Shown here: in pieces, positions 49,935 to 64,000 of the stretch
Position numbering within the stretch: the stretch's first letter is position 1
How the letters are laid out: each line of letters opens with the position of its first letter
Assembly (NCBI GenBank): GCA_036785325.1
Contig: JAXIVH010000068.1
Coordinates: forward strand, 1,005,001-1,069,000
Direction of reading: 5' to 3'
Source: Urophycis tenuis
Taxonomy: Eukaryota > Chordata > Actinopteri > Gadiformes > Phycidae
DNA length: 64,000 bases
Position numbers and translations under genes: made by a program
The notes under the pieces: generated by a model
Database searches by the model: none
What the model was told of the DNA's origin: nothing
Seen by the model: only the letters and a program-made list of their open reading frames with translations

Positions 49935-50158
49935 CCCACTGTTATCTATATAATCTAATACGATATGCTATAATTTACTACAATACAATCTAAATGAGAA
50001 TTGATCATAAACGAATATTAGAATCTAATATAATCTTCAACTTAATATGACATTAACAATTATAACCTAAAGTAATATAATGTAATATAATCAAAGATAA
50101 TGTCATGTAATAAAATAATACTGTAATAATGCAATGTACAAATTAGATGAGAAACAAA
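49935..50158. other. Intron, AT-rich
   Basis: Repeated TAATATAAT-type sequence; nothing else. Confidence 0.5.
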
Positions 50159-50159
50159 C

Positions 50160-50219
50160 CTGAGGTCTGCTGTCTGACTGGGAGAGTCGCGCTAGGAGTT
50201 TCCCTCTCTCCTCTTCTAC
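50160..50219 (-). CDS. Coiled-coil gene, exon
   Basis: A 60-bp exon, 20 codons, phase 0. The acceptor is tctgttgcag and the donor CAG|GTTTGT. It encodes VEEERGKLLARLSQSDSRPQ. The joined reading with the next exon keeps a coiled-coil pattern. Confidence 0.65.
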
Positions 50220-50312
50220 CTGCAACAGACAATTCATGACATTAAACTACAGACAATAAAACTGCAGCCAAAAAAAAACATCTGTAATGTATGCAGTTTA
50301 GTTTATTAACTA

Positions 50313-51559
50313 CAACAATGTATTCAGAAATAACTCAATTTATTATGTTGCAGCCTTATGCTAAAATAAATTAAATACATTTTTGTTTGTCATCAATCTA
50401 CACTCAATATCCCATGATGACAAATCAAAAACGGTTTTTAGAAATGTTTGCTAATTTATTAAAAAGGAAACACTGAAATATCACATTGACGTAAGTATTC
50501 AGACCTTGATTTTGCTCAGTACTTAGTTGAAGCATGTTTGGCAGTGATTAAAGCCTCAAGTCTTCTTGGTATGACACGACAAGCTTTGCACACTTGGATT
50601 TGGGGAGTTTCTGCCATCCTTCTCTGCAGATCCTCTCAAGCTCTGTCAGGTTGGATAGGGACTGTCAGTGGACAGTCATTTTCAGGTCTCTCCAGAGAGG
50701 CCACCCAAGGACATTCACAGAGTTGTCTCTAAGCCACTCCTGCGTTATCTTGGCTGTGTGCTTAGGGTCCTGTTGAAAGGTGAACCTTCGGCCCAGGCTG
50801 AGGTCCTGAATGCTCTGTAACAGGTTTTCATAAAGGATATCACTGTACTTTACTCTGTTCAGCTTTTCCTCAACACCGACCAATCCCCCAGTCCCTGCCC
50901 CTGAAATCACCCCCTCAGTCAGAGTGATCATCATCAGAGTGACCACCTCTTTTACCATGGCCCTTCTCCCATGATTGCTCAGTTTGGTTAGGCGGGCACC
51001 TCTAGGAAGAGTCCTGGCTGTTCCAAACTCCTTCTGTTTAAGAATGATTGAGGCCACTGTTCTCATGGGAACCTTCAATGCAGCAGATTTGTTGTAGCCT
51101 TCCCCAGATCTGTGCCTCGACACAATCTTGTCTCTGAACTCTGCAGGCAGTTCCTTCAACCTCATGGCTTGGTTTTTGTTCTGATATGCATTGTCAGCTG
51201 TGAGGACTTATGTAGACAGGTGTGCCTTTCCAAATCATGTCCAATCAATTGCATTTAGCACAGTTGGACTCCAATCAGGGTGTAGAAATCTCTCCAAGGT
51301 GATCAAGAGAAATGGAAGGCACCTGAGCTAAATTTCATAGTGTCATAGCAAAGGGTCTGAATACTGCGATATTTCAGTTTATCCTTTTTAATACATTTGC
51401 AGAAAAATCAAAAATTCTGTTTTCACGTTGTCATTATTGGGTATTGAGTGTAGATTGATGTGGGAAAAAAATAATTTAAATAATTTTAGCGTAAGGACCA
51501 TATACAACATACAAAATATTTGTGAATAAAATAAAAGTGAATACTTTCTGAATACACTG
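50313..51559 (-). mobile_element. Deleted Tc1-family transposon
   Basis: Flanked by TA. The right end ...GAATACACTG and left end CAACAATGTATTCAG are inverted relatives. The minus strand encodes KELPAEFRDKIVSRHRSGEG, TLPRGARLTKLSNHGRR, then, after a gap, FQQDPKHTAKITQEWL. The middle and the last catalytic part are lost or frame-shifted. Confidence 0.82.
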
Positions 51560-51594
51560 TATACATACAAATACATACAAATATATACAAAGAA

Positions 51595-51800
51595 GTCTGT
51601 AGCAGTATGCAGTAGTGTGTAGTAGTATACAGTTGTATGTAGTAGTGTATTGTAGTATGTAGTAGAATACAGCATTATGTAGCAGTGTGTAGTGGTATGT
51701 TGCTGTGTAACAGTAGTATATAGTGGTAAGTAGCAGTGTGTAGTAGTACGTAATAGAATAAAGCAGTATGTAGCGCTGTGTATAAAAGTGTAGTAGTATA
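51595..51800. repeat. GTAGTATGTAGCAG-type tandem repeat, degenerate
   Basis: Irregular units of 10-25 bases. It is the same motif family as the array at 52495-53075. Confidence 0.75.
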
Positions 51801-51839
51801 CACAGTGAAGTTGCTATTCTGTCTGTTCAGTGAGAGTTT

Positions 51840-52490
51840 ACAAATGCTAGCAGAGGATGGCTGCTAACTACAGAGTAAAGCCTTGATTCGATGAAAAAGT
51901 TGTATGAAAGATGAAAAAAAAAAAAAACTGGCATTAGCAGTGGCGCTATCGCTAACCGGGAGAGCGAGAGAATCCTCTGCTGATACTTCTGCAGAAGTAT
52001 CAGCAGAGGGTTGTGTGCAGGAAATCCTGTGTGGAGTAAGGCTACGGCAATAGAACAAAGAAAACTGGTGGGCGAACAAATACATTGACAGGAGGAGATG
52101 GTGAGATGTACAAAGGCAGTGTCACAGGCAACGCAAGGGCAGTGGGTGAATTGGGAGAGTGTAGAGAAGGTTGAAGTGGAAGCATCTGTGGAGCATGGAG
52201 CCAAGCAGAATTAGATTTTTGATACTACTTATGATGTGCTACCATGCCCCCAAAATCTTGGTCAGTGGTTAGGTGAGGATGCTGCCTGCCCGTTGTGTTC
52301 CAGTGCAGGTACGCTTAGGCATATACTGTCAGAGTGTAAAGTTAGTCTTTGCCAAGGGCGATACACTTGACGTCAAAATTAAGTGTTCAAATGTTTGGCA
52401 GCTGCAGTTGAGGAAAAACAGCTAGAAGTAAACTTCTTAGCTGGTAGCAATCAAGTTAAGGAAATTGCATTTGTACGAGGGAGAAGCTAA
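51840..52490 (+). mobile_element. LINE fragment, C-terminal zinc-finger end of a reverse transcriptase
   Basis: LGQWLGEDAACPLCSSAGTL followed by RHILSECKVSLCQGRYT around 52260-52370 is the CCHC end of the R2-like fish LINE family whose N-terminal polymerase part is at 45160-45860. The part before 52200 is not readable. It interrupts the tandem repeat region. Confidence 0.62.
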
Positions 52491-52494
52491 ATCT

Positions 52495-53075
52495 ACTCCT
52501 GTGTAGTAGTGTGTAGTAGTATGTAGCAGTGTATAGTAGTGTCTATTAGTATGTAGCAGTGTGTAGTAGTGTGGAGCATTTTGTCAAAGTGTGTAGTAGT
52601 GTGGAGCATTGTGTCAAAGTGTGTAGTAGTGTGGAGCATTGTGTCAAAGTGTGTAGTAGTGTCTAGTAGTATGTAGCAGTGTGTAGTAGTGTGGAGCATT
52701 GTGTCAAAGTGTGTAGTAGTGTGGAGCATTGTGTCAAAGTGTGTAGTAGTGTGGAGCATTGTGTCAAAGTGTGTAGTAGTGTCTAGTAGTATGTAGCAGT
52801 GTGTAGTAGTGTGGAGCATTGTGTCAAAGTGTGTAGTAGTGTGGAGCATTGTGTCAAAGTGTGTAGTAGTGTGGAGCATTGTGTCAAAGTGTGTAGTAGT
52901 GTCTATTAGCATGTAGCAGTGTGTAGTAGTGTGGAGCATTTTGTCAAAGTGTGTAGTAGTGTGGAGCATTGTGTCAAAGTGTGTAGTAGTGTGTAGTAGT
53001 GTGGAGCAGTGTGTAGTAGTGTCTAGTAGTATGTAGCAGTGTGTAGTAGTGTGGAGCATTGTGTCAAAGCATGTA
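52495..53075. repeat. 30-bp minisatellite with 120-bp higher-order units
   Basis: The basic unit is GTGTAGTAGTGTGGAGCATT plus GTGTCAAAGT. Every third or fourth unit is replaced by GTGTCTAGTAGTATGTAGCA, giving a higher-order period of about 120 bases. The array stops at the exon donor at 53079. Confidence 0.93.
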
Positions 53076-53079
53076 GTAC

Positions 53080-53235
53080 CGTTCTCAGTCTGTGGTGCAG
53101 CATCTTGCGGTGGCTCCTGAGTCGTTGGTTCTGATGTTTCAGCTGGGAGCTTCTTGTTGTCAGCCGTCGCTGGTCCACTTCCAGCTCTGCCACAGTTCTC
53201 TGCAGCAAGGACACCCTCACCTGGAGCTCAATATC
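53080..53235 (-). CDS. Coiled-coil gene, exon
   Basis: A 156-bp exon, 52 codons, phase 0. The acceptor is atattagcag and the donor ACG|GTACTA. It encodes DIELQVRVSLLQRTVAELEV, QRRLTTRSSQLKHQNQRL and HRKMLHHRLRT, with good heptads. The donor touches the minisatellite. Confidence 0.72.
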
Positions 53236-53239
53236 CTGC

Positions 53240-53955
53240 TAATATTAAAATAAATATTAGCGCTGTCAAGCGATTAAAATAAATTATGTGATTAATCACA
53301 TGATATGCTGTGATTAATTGCAATATCAACATGTGCTGGGAAACCAAGATGAAGATATACAAATTCAAAATACATTTAAATGATTTCCCTATTCCACAGG
53401 GCAGCTCTACTGTTGTTACCTCACCACTAATTAGGCATGGGCAAAATCTATCAAATGAGGGGTTATTCATATTGAAGGGGTGAACATAGCTAAAGTTATG
53501 GCAATTTATATTTTACCGACAAAAATTGGATGATAGTGAGCAAGCAGACTCCAGGCTAGAGCGTGGAAGATCATCAATTAGAGAAACCACTGTGTGGAGC
53601 TTAAAGTTTGCTGTTGTACGTGATTTTCAAGAAATCGCCATGTGAACCGTGTGCGAGTGCCGTGATTCCACCATTTTTGGTTGGCACGGCTTTCTCAGTT
53701 TAGCCTCCAGGTCACATACAGTCCTTGAAGTTTGTGTTTGGATAAGCAAATGCATCACCAGCTGCCAACTCCTATTCCTATACAAATATTGTTACAGAGA
53801 TGGGAATGTCCCAGTTCAAATAATGTTGTGATTATGTTGCAAGCAGTCACCAGTTATTCAAGTGGTTTTGTCTTTTATCTTGATGGTCTGAATGATCTAA
53901 AGTGGGCATTAGAAGAAATTATTTTATCAAGAGGACTGGAAAATAATGCCAAGTC
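53240..53955. other. Intron, no recognised feature
   Basis: AT-rich; contains GTGATTAATTGCAAT-like sequence near 53280-53330 typical of nothing I can name. Confidence 0.4.
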
Positions 53956-53959
53956 GCAC

Positions 53960-54043
53960 CTCCTCCTCCTTTTCCTTCAAGAGTCTCCCCTCCGTCTTCT
54001 GGAACAGAGAGGGAAGATCTCTGCTTCCTTCCAAGGCTTCCTC
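53960..54043 (-). CDS. Coiled-coil gene, exon
   Basis: An 84-bp exon, 28 codons, phase 0. The acceptor is cacttcacag and the donor GAG|GTGCGA. It encodes EEALEGSRDLPSLFQKTEG then LLKEKEEE. Confidence 0.7.
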
Positions 54044-54130
54044 CTGTGAAGTGAAGAGGAGGAGGTAGGTTACTCACACCAGAACACACGGCTGTCCCAG
54101 AAGTGAAGGAGGACAAACAACCTCACCCAC

Positions 54131-54559
54131 CTCCTTTCCTCCACTCCTCCTGCTCTTCTTGTCGTCCAGCTGCTTCTCTCTCTTCTTCTGTTGTTCCAGT
54201 TGTTTCAGATCCCTCTCTCTTTGCTCCTCTCCCAGTCTCTTGTTCAGCCTGCTAACCTCCTCTGTAAGACTCTTCTTCTGCTCCTCTAGAACCTCCATCT
54301 TCCTCCTCCACTCTCTCTCCACCATTCCTCTCCTCTTCAATTCCTCCTTAACCTCCCCTCTCCTCTGTTCCAAAGTTTTTGTTTTGGCCGCCAACCCCTC
54401 CAACTGTCCTTCCTCCTCCTCTCTCTCATTATCCATCTCCTCCCTCTCTTGGAGCACCTTCTCCCTGGCAGCCTGGAGGGTCTGCTCCTTGATCCTCTCC
54501 ACCTCCTGCTTGGCCTCCTGCACGGATAGGTGGAGGTGCGTCGCCTCCTTGTTGCTCTC
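54131..54559 (-). CDS. Coiled-coil gene, first exon in the window
   Basis: A 429-bp exon, 143 codons, phase 0. The acceptor is tgctcccacag and the donor GAG|GTGGGT (this donor keeps phase with the next exon; a nearby GTGAGG does not). It encodes an uninterrupted highly charged helix (VQEAKQEVERIKEQTLQAAR, EEVSRLNKRLGEEQRERDLK). Earlier exons are not found up to 64000. Related to rootletin/centrosomal coiled-coil proteins in style; not named. Confidence 0.78.
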
Positions 54560-54754
54560 CTGTGGGAGCACAGCATCATGAGATCTCTGCTGATATATCT
54601 AATTTAATACATGCATATAATTATATGATTTTTTTTTTAATCAAAACAAATAATTTCTGAACTTTGAGCACCTATAATGTGACCTATAACCTGCTCAGTG
54701 CAATTGGAAAACAAACTGAAGTCCACCTGGGTGGAAAAAACACAAACTAAACCA

Positions 54755-55045
54755 GGTCTGATAAGTTTGCCAAAAAAAATTGAGTTTTCGTATATGTTCA
54801 GGGGGTTAAAATCAACGTCAAAGATCCCTGAAATAAGAAAAAACACATCAAATACAATAGGGACCTCGGTCCTGTTTCACAGGCTCGGTCCCTAATAAAC
54901 GAACCAATTTCAAAAGGGACCTCGTCCTGTTTCACAGGCTCGGTCCCTAACCAGGCCTGATAACTTTGCCAAAAAAAATTGAGTTTTCGTATATGTTCAG
55001 GGGGTTAAAATCAACGTCAAAGATCCCTGAAATAATAATAATAAC
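54755..55045. repeat. Two direct copies of a foldback-element module
   Basis: A block of about 80 bases with TTGCCAAAAAAAATTGAG, GTTCAGGGGGTTAAAATC and AACGTCAAAGATCCC occurs at 54756-54836 and 54955-55036, separated by hairpins of the type GGGACCTCG...CGGTCCCTAA. The same block recurs at 57363-57440 and, inverted, at 57905-57985. Confidence 0.85.
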
Positions 55046-55072
55046 AAAAAAACGAACCAATTTCTCGGTCCC

Positions 55073-55358
55073 TGGATGGATGGATGGATGGATGGATGGA
55101 TGGATGGATGGATGGATGGATGGATGGATGGATGGATGGATGGATGGATGGATGGATGGATGGATGGATGGATGGATGGATGGATGGATGGATGGATGGA
55201 TGGATGGATGGATGGATGGATGGATGGATGGATGGATGGATGGATGGATGGATGGATGGATGGATGGATGGATGGATGGATGGATGGATGGATGGATGGA
55301 TGGATGGATGGATGGATGGATGGATGGATGGATGGATGGATGGATGGATGGATGGATG

Positions 55359-55360
<2 letters not shown>
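55073..55360. repeat. (GGAT)n microsatellite
   Basis: About 288 bases of nearly perfect TGGA repeats. The WMDG-type frames across it are artefacts. Confidence 0.97.
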
Positions 55361-60041
<4,681 letters not shown>

Positions 60042-60189
60042 GTAATTGACACTGACATCATGGAATGAGATATAAACACAAAATGTTGTACATTTTAAGG
60101 GAGGTTCCTTCTCCCTCCATAGACAAAATTACATTTTGTGTGTTGAAGAAGGAGCTGCATGCTATTTGCTGCTGCTGCTGGTGAGTACA

Positions 60190-61735
60190 TAAAGGAATTA
60201 GAACATGTGTTGTAGCTATTCAGTTGTTAGAGCTAACTCAAACAGCTAGTAGACTGTAAGTAGTCACTCTCTGCTGTTGTTGTTGTAGTTAAAGTACTTA
60301 AATTGGTTTTTGACTCAAGCGGTTAATCAGTCAGTTTCAGCCTCTCAGGTGTGGACAATTGCTTTGATTGTTGGGTGGAGCGAGCAGCTTCCTACATATA
60401 AGGGCTAGTGTTCCTAGTGTCAGCATAGCGTCAGGACCGGTGAACAAAGATATAGGGCGTTTCTCTGTGGGAGTCCTCTACAGACAACTGCTCCTCCCCA
60501 TCGTAGCCATGTACACCACCACTATCCCCGTCAGGACTGCTACCCGAAAAAGACACAATCTAGGACCCCGTACTGAACACTGCACCCCTTCCAATCTACT
60601 CTACCCCCCTCTCTCTCCGTCTGCACCGACCTTGAAGTAATGAGCAGACTTTGGAACTGCCAATCGGCGGTCAAGAAGGCAGACTCCATCTCAGCCTATG
60701 CCTGCCTCCAGACCCTCCACTTCCTGGCCCTAACAGAAACCTGGATCACCCCAGAGAACATGGCCACTCCAGCTGCCCTCTCTACTGCTAACTCTTTCTC
60801 ACACACACCAAGACTCTCAGGCCGAGGAGGGGGGACTGGACTCCTCATCTCAACCAAGTGGTTCTACCGGGTGCTTCCCTTGGAACACCTGACCAGATCA
60901 GCATTTGAACACCACGTTGTTGCTGTCACCCTTTCAATCAAGCTCTACATTGCCATAGTCTATCATCCTCCGGGTCACTTCCATGACTTTTTCAATGAAA
61001 TGGATGTCCTCCTCAGCTACTTACTGAAGATGGCACTCCACTGGTTGTCCTGGGCGACTTCAACATCCAGCCAGAGAAGTTGCAATCATCTGACTTTACA
61101 ACCGTTTTCACCACATTTGACCTCACACTCTCTCTTTCTCCTCCTACCCACAGAGCCAAGCCAACTTGCAGTTGCAACTGCAGTACCTGTGCACTCTGTT
61201 ACCCTGCTCCCTGTGTCTGATCTTTGTCGCTCACTTTTTCGCTTTCTCTCTCCCCTTGAAGTCCCCCTCCTCTGTTCCTCCTACTCCCCAGTCACCACCC
61301 GCCGTAACCTGAAAACTCTCTTCCTCTACTCTCGCCTCTGCCGTTCTATTACTACCCCCCACCCCCCCCCAGCACAATTCTCACTACTCCACTGAGGAAG
61401 CCTCCTCTACCCTGCTATCTTCCCTCTCCTCCTCTTTGGACTGCCTTTGTCCCATCCAGACCAGGGCGATCTTCACTTCATCTTCCTCAGCTGTCCGAAT
61501 CTCTGCTGGCTTACCGAACAAAGCTACAGGCAGCTGAGAGGAAATCGAAGAGATCAGACAGTGCTGATGATCTCTCCCACTACCTTCGCCTCTCAGACTT
61601 CACCTCCACAGTATCAGCAGCCAAATCTACATTCTACCAGGATAAGACTCCTCTGCCTCCAACCCCAGAAAATAGTTTTTCATGTTCTTCTCTCTCCTCA
61701 CCTCCCCACCTCAGACTTTTGGTTGATAGAATAAT
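60190..61735 (+). mobile_element. LINE 5' part with endonuclease, decayed
   Basis: From 60640: LWNCQSAVKKADSISAYACL, LALTETWITPENMATPAALS, SGRGGGTGLLISTKWF and YIAIVYHPPGHFHDFFNEMD, the endonuclease of a CR1/L2-group fish LINE. Later conserved parts appear in other frames up to about 61650. Polymerase absent. Confidence 0.72.
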
Positions 61736-61737
61736 GT

Positions 61738-61880
61738 TCTAATTAGCATTAGCATGCTAATTAGCTCATTTTGAATTTGCCATAGCTCAGCCATTTGTAA
61801 TGCAATCAAAAATATAAGATTAGACACTTCCATAAATCATGCGTATCCACACTGTGTCATTGGTAGAAGTGTAGAAGACA
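61738..61880. other. Unannotated spacer between two LINE fragments
   Basis: Contains AGCATTAGCATGCTAATTAG, a short palindromic stretch; nothing else. Confidence 0.4.
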
Positions 61881-61884
61881 TTTT

Positions 61885-64000
61885 GCTAAAATCAGAATCA
61901 GAATCAGAAACAAGTTTATTGCCAAGTAGGTTTGCACCTACAAGGAATTTGACTTGGTGCAATTGGTGCAAGAGAAAAAACAGTATTAAAAATATAAGTA
62001 AGTAAAAAAGTAAAATAACTATAAATATATATATATACAATGTACAATGAATATGAACATGAATATGGAATACAGAGCAGTAGTGCATGCAGAGAAAAAT
62101 GGTGGTCCCGAATGAGTACACACTGTACACATTGTGAGTTAATGTAACGCAGACAATCTGAAGATGCCACGTTAATGTAGCATGTAGGACTGTGTGGGGG
62201 GAGGGAGAGAGTCAGTGTCAGGGGGGGCTCCGGGCCTTGTTGAAAAGGCTAATGGCAGACGGGAAAAAACTGTTCTTGTGCCGTGAGGTTTTGGTCCTGA
62301 TGGACCGCAGCCTCCTGCCAGAGGGGAGTGATGCAAAGAGCTTGTGTCCGGGGTGGGAGGGGTCGGCCATAATCTTACCTGCACGCCTCAGGGTCCTGGA
62401 GGTGTACAGGTCCTGGAGCGACGGCAGATTGCAGCCAATCACTTTCTCTGCAGATCGAATCATGCGCTGCAGTCTGCCCTTGTCCTTGGCGGTGGCAGCA
62501 GCGAACCAGATGGTGATGGAGGAGGTGAGGATGGACTCAATGATGGTGGAGTAGAAGTGCACCATCATTGTCCTGGGCAGGTTGAATTTCTTCAGCTGCC
62601 TCAGGAAGTACATCCTCTGCTGGGCATTCTTGATGAGGGAGCTGATGTTCAGCTCCCACTTGAGATCCTGGGAGATGACAGTTCCCAGGAAACGGATAGA
62701 CTCCACAGTGTCAATTGTGTAGTCGCAGAGGGTGATGGGGGCAGGTGAGGCTGAGTACTTCCTGAAGTCCACAACCATATCCACTGTCTTTAGAGCGTTG
62801 AGCTCTAGGTTGTTTCGGCTGCACCATGTCACCAGATGGTCTACCTCCCACCTGTAGTCAGACTCATCACCATCAGAAATGAGTCCAATGAGGGTGGTGT
62901 CATCCGCAAACTTCAGAAGCTTGACGGACTGGTGACTGGAGGTGCAGCTGTTTGTGTACAGGGAGAAGAGCAGAGGAGAAAGAACACAGCCCTGGGGCGA
63001 ACCGGTGCTGATGGTCTGTGAGTCGGAGATGCGTTTTCCCAGCTTCACATGCTGCTTCCTGTCAGACAGGAAGTCTGTAATCCACCTGCAGGTGGAGTCA
63101 GGCAAACTAAGCTGGGAGAGCTTCTCCTGAAGCAGAGCCGGGATGATGGTATTGAAAGCATAGCTGAAATCCACAAACAGGATCCTGGCGTAGGTTCCTG
63201 CGGAGTCCAGGTGCTGGAGGATGAAGTGGAAGACCAAGTTGACTGCATCGTCTACAGACCTGTTGGCTCTGTAGGCAAACTGCAGGGGGTCCAGGAGGGG
63301 GTTGGTGATGCCTTTCAGGTGTGAGAGCACAAGGCGCTCAAAGGACTTCATAACCACAGAGGTCAGGGCGAAGGGTCTGAAGTCGTTAAGTCCTGTGGTC
63401 CTTGGCTTCTTGGGGACAGGAATGATGGTTGAGGTCGTGAAGCTGGCTGGCACGTGACATGTCTCCAGCGAGGTGTTGAAAATGTCTGTGAACACTGGAG
63501 ACAGCTGATCAGCACAGTGCTTCAAGGTGGATGGGGAGACAGAATCCGGTCCAGCAGCTTTCCGGGGGTTCTGTCTCCTGAAGAGTTTGTTGACGTCCCT
63601 CTCGTGGATGGAAAGAGTCGTCAGCAAGGTGGGTGGGGGGGTCGAGGGGGGGATCTTTAAGTTGGGCATTGGTGGAGGTGCCCAGGCCCCTACTGAGGTG
63701 GGGGAGGTGGAGGTGATAAACTGGAGCTGTTGGGAGGTGTCGTGGGGGATGGTTGCAGGACTGTCCCTTTGTCTTTCAAAGCGGCAGTAGAGCTCGTTCA
63801 GGTCATTGGCCAGACAATGGTCGTTGATGGAGTGGGGGGCTTTAGGCTTGTAGTTGGTGATTTGCCTAAGCCCTTTCCAGACAGACGCAGAGTCGTTGGC
63901 TGAGAAGTTATGTTGGAGCTTCTCAGAGTACAGTCGTTTAGCCTCTTTCACCGCCTTGCTAAACTTGTACTTCGCCTCTTTTTATCTGTCTTTGTCCCCA
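61885..64000 (-). mobile_element. LINE 3' part with reverse transcriptase, runs off the window
   Basis: The minus-strand 3' end has an (ATTCTG)n-type tail at 61888-61910 and GCAAACCTACTTGGCAATAA. The polymerase (62218-63951) has GFRPGRG-like LDPLQFAYRANRSVDDAV, STGSPQGCVLSPLLFSLYTN and the catalytic LLKFADDTTLIGL, then a conserved end SGRRLRSIRTKTSRHKNSFF. CR1/L2 group by style. A TAA at 63984-63982 interrupts the upstream frame. Confidence 0.85.
62218..63951 (-). pseudogene. Reverse transcriptase ORF of the right-hand LINE
   Basis: 577 residues open: linker (KEAKRLYSEKLQHNF), PGPDSV-type AAGPDSVSPSTLKHCADQL, FRPFALTSVVMKSFERLVL, ILFVDFSYAFNTI, then the FADD box and thumb (ELNALKTVDMVVDFRK). 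Intact over this stretch but truncated upstream by a stop and by the window edge, so it is scored as a remnant. Confidence 0.82.

Noticed and set aside
52495..53059. 188-residue open frame on the minus strand with HTTTH repeats
   Set aside because: It is the translation of the 30-bp minisatellite and stops at the gene's splice donor.
54122..54127. Stronger-looking GTGAGG donor for the 429-bp exon
   Set aside because: Its phase does not match the next exon, while GTGGGT five bases earlier does.
60640..61395. Host gene of 251 residues
   Set aside because: The motifs are those of a LINE endonuclease and the frame decays downstream.
62192..62748. Plus-strand frames opposite the right LINE
   Set aside because: They are shadows of the minus-strand reverse transcriptase, which has all catalytic motifs.

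Overview
This window is vertebrate, almost certainly teleost fish, chromosomal DNA. It holds intron-containing genes with GT-AG junctions, a BMP type II receptor, and fish-type transposons (Rex3-like LINE, Tc1 DD34E elements, Gmr1-type Ty3/Gypsy with integrase before reverse transcriptase, hAT relics, tRNA-headed SINEs). Simple repeats are extremely abundant. The species cannot be fixed from the sequence; the repeat load and the Gmr1-type element would fit a gadiform or another repeat-rich percomorph, but that is only a guess.

Two host genes are readable, both on the minus strand. (1) bmpr2 runs from its start codon at 37505 to at least 326. I could place 17 coding exons whose phases all agree: signal peptide (exon 1), cysteine-rich ectodomain (2-3), transmembrane helix (4), kinase domain (5-11) and the long cytoplasmic tail (12-17). 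They add up to 2782 coding bases (about 927 codons), and the final exon lies outside the left edge. The tail, which is essentially one large exon in human BMPR2, is here cut by five introns. (2) A second gene ends at 43804, about 6.3 kb upstream of the bmpr2 start codon. Its last six exons (54559 to 43804) encode an acidic/basic coiled coil whose C-terminus faintly resembles rootletin; earlier exons must lie to the right.

Almost everything else is mobile DNA in introns or between the genes. The 9-kb tail intron (1976-11231 side) holds a three-layer nest: a hAT transposase relic was hit by a small hAT element (8-bp duplication), which was then hit by a 4.8-kb Ty3/Gypsy provirus-like element with two 232-bp LTRs (5-bp duplication). 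Other introns carry a gag/protease Gypsy relic split by a SINE, a dead Tc1 transposon with long inverted repeats, a Gmr1-like element with its 3' LTR, a second hAT relic, a SINE inserted in a SINE, and an L1-like LINE. Between the two genes are a hAT-type element carrying LINE fragments and a solo LTR. The second gene's introns hold a nearly complete Rex3-like LINE and two deleted Tc1 elements.

The right end (about 55.36-60.04 kb) is a huge imperfect palindrome: two 2.1-kb inverted arms around a 0.36-kb loop, bounded by complementary tetranucleotide arrays. It is followed by two LINE fragments in opposite orientations. No CRISPR, operon, tRNA or rRNA gene is supported. The observations most worth following are the split receptor tail with microsatellites touching its splice sites, the 4.7-kb foldback structure and the datable nested insertions.
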